Below, piece after piece: positions 60,751 through 64,000 of a stretch of DNA of 64,000 nt. Both the position numbers and the translations under genes were made by a program. Position 1 is the first letter of the stretch. Every line of letters begins with the position of its first letter. The notes beneath the pieces were generated by a model. The model worked only from the letters and a program-made list of their open reading frames with translations, ran no database searches and had not been told where the DNA came from. The DNA is from Natrinema sp. CBA1119 (GTDB lineage Archaea; Halobacteriota; Halobacteria; Halobacteriales; Natrialbaceae), in assembly GCF_002572525.1 (NCBI RefSeq), contig NZ_PDBS01000001.1, positions 3,162,001 to 3,226,000 of the forward strand, given 5' to 3'.

Positions 60751-62853
60751 TCAGTCACCTACTGAGTCGGTGTTCGCGGACCCGGGGAACTCGGTTTCGT
60801 CCATCGCCGACGCGTCCGACACGGACTGCTCGTTTTCGCCGTCCGGGAAGTAACACGCCGCTTGATGGCTCTCGTCCCCAGTCTCGCCGATGGCAGGTTC
60901 GGCCTCCCAGCACGATTCCTGGGCCTTCGGACATCGCGGAGCGAACGTACAGCCCGAGGGGAGATCGACCGGGTCCGGCGGCTCGCCCTCGAGGAGGACG
61001 CGAGTTCGGTCGGCAGTCGGGTCCTTCTCCGGCGCAGCCGAGAGCAGCGACGAGGTGTAGGGATGCTTGGGCCGGGTCGCGATGCGATCGACGTCACCCT
61101 CTTCGATGATCCGGCCGAGGTACATGATGGCCAGCCGGTCCGAGACCTGCATCAGGCTTGCGAGGTCGTGAGAGATGTAGACGATCCCGATGTCCTCGGT
61201 GTCGGCGAGCCCCCGCAGCAGGTTCAGCAGGTTGACCTTCAGCGAAACGTCCAGCATCGATGCCGGTTCGTCACAGATCAGGAAGTCGGGGTCCAGTACG
61301 AGCGCTTTGGCAACCGCCACGCGCTGGCGTTGCCCCCCCGAGAGTTCGTGAGGGTAGTTATCGAGAATCTTCTCGGCGGGGGTCAGCCCGACCTTCTCGA
61401 GCGTCTCGATGATGGCCTGCTCCTTCTCGTCGGTGCGGTAATCGTGGATCGTCAGCGGTTCGCCGACGAGTTTACGGACGGTCTGGCGGGGGTTGAGCGA
61501 GTCGAACGGATCCTGGAAGACGATCTGGACCTTTCGCCGAAACTCCTGGAGGTTGCCGTCCTGATAGTACTCGTAGGGCTCCCCGTCGAACGTCATCTCA
61601 CCGCCCGTCGGATCCTCGAGGAGCGCTATCGTCTCGCCGAGCGTCGATTTCCCGCAGCCGCTCTCCCCGGCGACGCCGAGCACCTCCGAGCGGCGGACGG
61701 ACAGCGAGACGCCGTCGACCGCCTTCACGCGATCCGGGTCTTCGCCGCGGAACTTGCTCAGCAGCGGTTGGCTCTGCTCGTAGTGTTTTTCGAGGCCACC
61801 CGTCTCGAGGATGACTTCACCGCGGTCGGACTCGGCGTCCCCGTCGTCGGGGATGTTCCACGTCTCCGGCTCGTCCGCGTCCCGTCGGAGCTGGGCCGCC
61901 TCCTTGACGCGGTGGCAAGCCGACCGGTGGTTTCGGTTGGGGAGATCGACCAGCTCCGGATGGGACTCTCCGCACTCGTCCGTGGCGAACGGACACCGGT
62001 CCTCGAAGACGCAAGCCGTCGGCTCCCGATTCACATTCGGCGGCGAGCCGGGGATCGCAACGGGGTCCTCGTCCTCGTCGATTTCCGGGAAGGAGTTCTT
62101 CAGTCCCATCGTATAGGGGTTGGTCGGATTGACCAGTACGTTGTCGACGCTCCCCTGCTCCATCACCTTCCCGCCGTAGAGGATCGATAGCTCGTCGCAG
62201 GTCTCTGCGATGACGCCGATCTCGTGGGTGATCAACAGCAGGGAGCTGTCCATCCGCTCTTGGATCTCCAAGATCTTGTCGATGATCTTGTCTTGAACGA
62301 TAACGTCCAGTCCGGTCGTCGGCTCGTCGGCGATGATGAGGTCCGGCTCGAGGGCCAGCGCCATCGCGATGGTGACCCGCTGGCGCATCCCGCCGGAGAA
62401 CTCGTGGGGGTAGTCGTCGATTCGGCCCGGGTCGAGGCCGACGATCTCGAACAGTTCGCGGACGCGGTCGTACGCCTTCGTCTCCGTGACGTTACGGTGG
62501 GTGTGGATCGCCTGTGCAATCTGGTCGCCGGTCGTCATCACGGGATCAAGCGAGTCCATCGCGCTCTGGGGAATATAGGCGATATCCTCCCAGAGGATAT
62601 CCCGGCGCTCAGCCTCGGAAAGAGACGTGAGGTCCGTTCCGTTGAACTCGATGGTACCGCTCTCGACGGTCCCGTTGTTCGGGAGCAGGCCGAGCAGCGC
62701 CTCCGCGACGGTGGACTTCCCGGAGCCGGACTCCCCGGCGAGGCCGTAATTGACGCCCTCGTCGATACTGAACGAGACGTCGTTAACGGCGTGGACTGGT
62801 TCGTCGTCGGTCGCGTACGTGACTTTGAGATCTTCGACGTTGAGTAGCGTCAT
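60751..62853 (-). CDS. Fused dipeptide/oligopeptide ABC transporter ATPase (DppD-DppF)
   Basis: A 700-residue protein with two complete ATPase domains. The first has Walker [10 protein letters not shown] (40-48), signature FSGGMRQRV and Walker [13 protein letters not shown], followed by an oligopeptide-type C-terminal [20 protein letters not shown] stretch. The second has GESGCGKST (near residue 400), [12 protein letters not shown] and [12 protein letters not shown], then a Cys-containing tail ([20 protein letters not shown]). Cys-rich tails are typical of the oligopeptide ATPases. The fusion fixes a 1:1 ratio. It overlaps the permease gene by 4 nt. Confidence 0.94.
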   Translation of the reverse strand: MTLLNVEDLKVTYATDDEPVHAVNDVSFSIDEGVNYGLAGESGSGKSTVAEALLGLLPNNGTVESGTIEFNGTDLTSLSEAERRDILWEDIAYIPQSAMDSLDPVMTTGDQIAQAIHTHRNVTETKAYDRVRELFEIVGLDPGRIDDYPHEFSGGMRQRVTIAMALALEPDLIIADEPTTGLDVIVQDKIIDKILEIQERMDSSLLLITHEIGVIAETCDELSILYGGKVMEQGSVDNVLVNPTNPYTMGLKNSFPEIDEDEDPVAIPGSPPNVNREPTACVFEDRCPFATDECGESHPELVDLPNRNHRSACHRVKEAAQLRRDADEPETWNIPDDGDAESDRGEVILETGGLEKHYEQSQPLLSKFRGEDPDRVKAVDGVSLSVRRSEVLGVAGESGCGKSTLGETIALLEDPTGGEMTFDGEPYEYYQDGNLQEFRRKVQIVFQDPFDSLNPRQTVRKLVGEPLTIHDYRTDEKEQAIIETLEKVGLTPAEKILDNYPHELSGGQRQRVAVAKALVLDPDFLICDEPASMLDVSLKVNLLNLLRGLADTEDIGIVYISHDLASLMQVSDRLAIMYLGRIIEEGDVDRIATRPKHPYTSSLLSAAPEKDPTADRTRVLLEGEPPDPVDLPSGCTFAPRCPKAQESCWEAEPAIGETGDESHQAACYFPDGENEQSVSDASAMDETEFPGSANTDSVGD

Positions 62854-63770
62854 TGGTTGGTCTGAATTTCGGGGTTAATGACTTCCTCGTAGGCCCGTCC
62901 GATGAGGAACACCGAGGTAGTTATCGCGGCGATACCGATGGCCGGCGGGAGCACCCACCACCACGCAACGCGCATGTTCCCCGATGCGAACACTTGCCGG
63001 AGCATTCGGCCCCAGCTGGTCATCGTCGGATCGCCGAAGCCGAGGAACGCCAGGCTCGCCTGCGCTGCGATCGCCCAGGCGACGCCGTAGGCGGTGTAGA
63101 GGAAGCCGATCGGCAACACGTTCGGCGCGACGTGGTACAGCATCGTCCGCAGGTCGCTCGCGCCGCTGGCTCGAGCGGACTTGACGAACGTTCGCTCGCG
63201 GACCGATAGCACCTCAGAGCGGACGACCCGCGCCGGCATCTTCCAGAGGAAGCCGGCGATGATCGCCGTGATCAGCCAGATGTTCGGCGTCATAAACGTC
63301 AGCAACAGCAGCGCCATCGGCATGAACGGCAGCGAGAACGTCAGGTCGGTCAGCCGCATCAGGAGCTCGTCGACCCAGCCACCGTAGTAGCCGCTGACGA
63401 CGCCGACGGTGAAGCCGAGCGCGCCCGTCCCCAGGCCGCCGAACAGGCCGACGATGAGCGTCGGCCGTGCGCCGGCGAGGAACTGACTCAGCACGTCCTT
63501 GCCGTAGGCCGTCGTCCCGAAGTACGCGTCCACGCTCGGGGCCGAGAGCCGGAGCACGGAGCCGGTGTCGCCGCGAACGGTGTGCTCGATCGGATCGTGT
63601 GGGGCCAGAAACGGCCCGAACAGTCCGAGAAACACGAACGCCGCGACGACGAGCATGCCGGCGTACGCCAGCGGATCCCGTCGCAGGAACGCGAACTGGT
63701 CGCGGACGAGCGTCCACAGTGCATCGACGCGCTTGTACAACTCTGCCTTGGGTTTCGTTTCGGTACTCAT
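62850..63770 (-). CDS. dppC: Dipeptide/oligopeptide ABC transporter permease (DppC)
   Basis: A 306-residue permease with six helices. The N-terminal helix (about 35-58) precedes the binding-protein-dependent transport domain. The cytoplasmic EAA loop SVRERTFVKSARASGASDLRTMLYHVAPNVLPIG contacts the ATPase. It overlaps both the ATPase gene and the second permease by 4 nt. Substrate (peptide or nickel) cannot be fixed. Confidence 0.94.
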   Translation of the reverse strand: MSTETKPKAELYKRVDALWTLVRDQFAFLRRDPLAYAGMLVVAAFVFLGLFGPFLAPHDPIEHTVRGDTGSVLRLSAPSVDAYFGTTAYGKDVLSQFLAGARPTLIVGLFGGLGTGALGFTVGVVSGYYGGWVDELLMRLTDLTFSLPFMPMALLLLTFMTPNIWLITAIIAGFLWKMPARVVRSEVLSVRERTFVKSARASGASDLRTMLYHVAPNVLPIGFLYTAYGVAWAIAAQASLAFLGFGDPTMTSWGRMLRQVFASGNMRVAWWWVLPPAIGIAAITTSVFLIGRAYEEVINPEIQTNQ

Positions 63771-64000
63771 GCGGAGCCACCTCCGTTCGTCGAAACAGTC
63801 GGATCGAAGTACGCGTAGAGGACGTCCGCAGCGAGGTTCGCGAGGATGACCGCCAGCGCCATGATGAAGACGGCGGCTTGCACCAGCGGATAGTCCTGTT
63901 GCTGGATGGCCAACACGAGTTCACGGCCGATGCCCGGCCAACTGAAGACGACCTCGAGCAGGATGAGTCCCTGGAAAATCATACCGAGACGAAGGGTGAA
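63767..64000 (-). CDS. dppB: Dipeptide ABC transporter permease (DppB), partial
   Basis: The C-terminal 77 codons of the second permease; the gene continues beyond the right edge. The visible part, FTLRLGMIFQGLILLEVVFSWPGIGRELVLAIQQQDYPLVQAAVFIMALAVILANL, includes the conserved E-x-x-F-x-x-PGIG permease motif. The stop overlaps the dppC start by 4 nt. A substrate-binding protein gene is likely beyond the window. Confidence 0.92.
   Translation of the reverse strand, partial: FTLRLGMIFQGLILLEVVFSWPGIGRELVLAIQQQDYPLVQAAVFIMALAVILANLAADVLYAYFDPTVSTNGGGSA

Noticed and set aside
1..64000. tRNA and rRNA genes
   Set aside because: No stretch combines a GTTCRANNC-type T-loop with matching acceptor arms; scattered GGTTCGAA hits lie inside genes or lack stems.

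Overview
This is chromosomal DNA from a halophilic archaeon of class Halobacteria, probably in or near the Natrinema/Haloterrigena group (the genus is inference). The support is high G+C, strongly acidic proteins, haloarchaeal TATA boxes placed for leaderless transcription, and many families found only in haloarchaea. The proteins L21e, RpoF, aEF1-beta, Pelota, RqcH and Elp3 are archaeal in type. No rRNA, tRNA or CRISPR array is visible.

Layout. 1-8.2 kb: small membrane and zinc-binding proteins, a degenerate CPBP-type membrane protein, an AI-2E/PerM-type permease, an NhaC antiporter, the PCNA-linked repair protein NreA, and a zinc-finger microprotein paired with elongation factor 1-beta. 8.3-13.7 kb: two MBL-fold hydrolases, a gene that looks like a class I terpene synthase, a 34-bp tandem repeat array, and a cystathionine gamma-synthase-type enzyme. 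14-18.3 kb: the archaeal cluster L21e-rpoF-DUF655-ksgA-mscS-hemK2 methyltransferase. 18.5-20.6 kb: a split cobalamin-independent methionine synthase in two overlapping genes. 20.7-31.3 kb: scattered metabolic genes (oxidoreductases, thioesterase, HD hydrolase, amidohydrolase, gamma carbonic anhydrase, OsmC, UlaG-like MBL). 31.4-34.3 kb: a DHH/RecJ-like nuclease and a SHOCT protein. 34.3-40.5 kb: a complete seven-gene Mrp Na+/H+ antiporter operon. 40.7-44.4 kb: Elp3, a ZIP transporter and a hypothetical.

44.5-46.9 kb is a lower-GC accessory stretch with an IS6-type element and an Lrp/AsnC regulator. It is followed by an unusual multi-hairpin non-coding element (47.05-47.20 kb). 47.3-53.8 kb carries two ribosome-rescue factors, RqcH and Pelota, with an IS5-type element and its perfect 9-bp target duplication between them. 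53.8-57.5 kb is an RND/MMPL exporter with an overlapping TrmB-type regulator. 57.7-64 kb has an RNase Z-like MBL protein, an internally deleted alcohol dehydrogenase relic, a universal stress protein, a CorC/CNNM transporter, and a dipeptide ABC transporter whose two ATPases are fused; it runs off the end.

Themes: sodium and pH homeostasis (NhaC, Mrp), translation and ribosome quality control (aEF1-beta, L21e, KsgA, HemK2, Elp3, Pelota, RqcH), and methionine/sulfur metabolism. The best candidate for undescribed biology is the terpene-synthase-like gene at 9.8 kb. Next come the structured intergenic elements at 22.6-23.1 and 47.05-47.2 kb.
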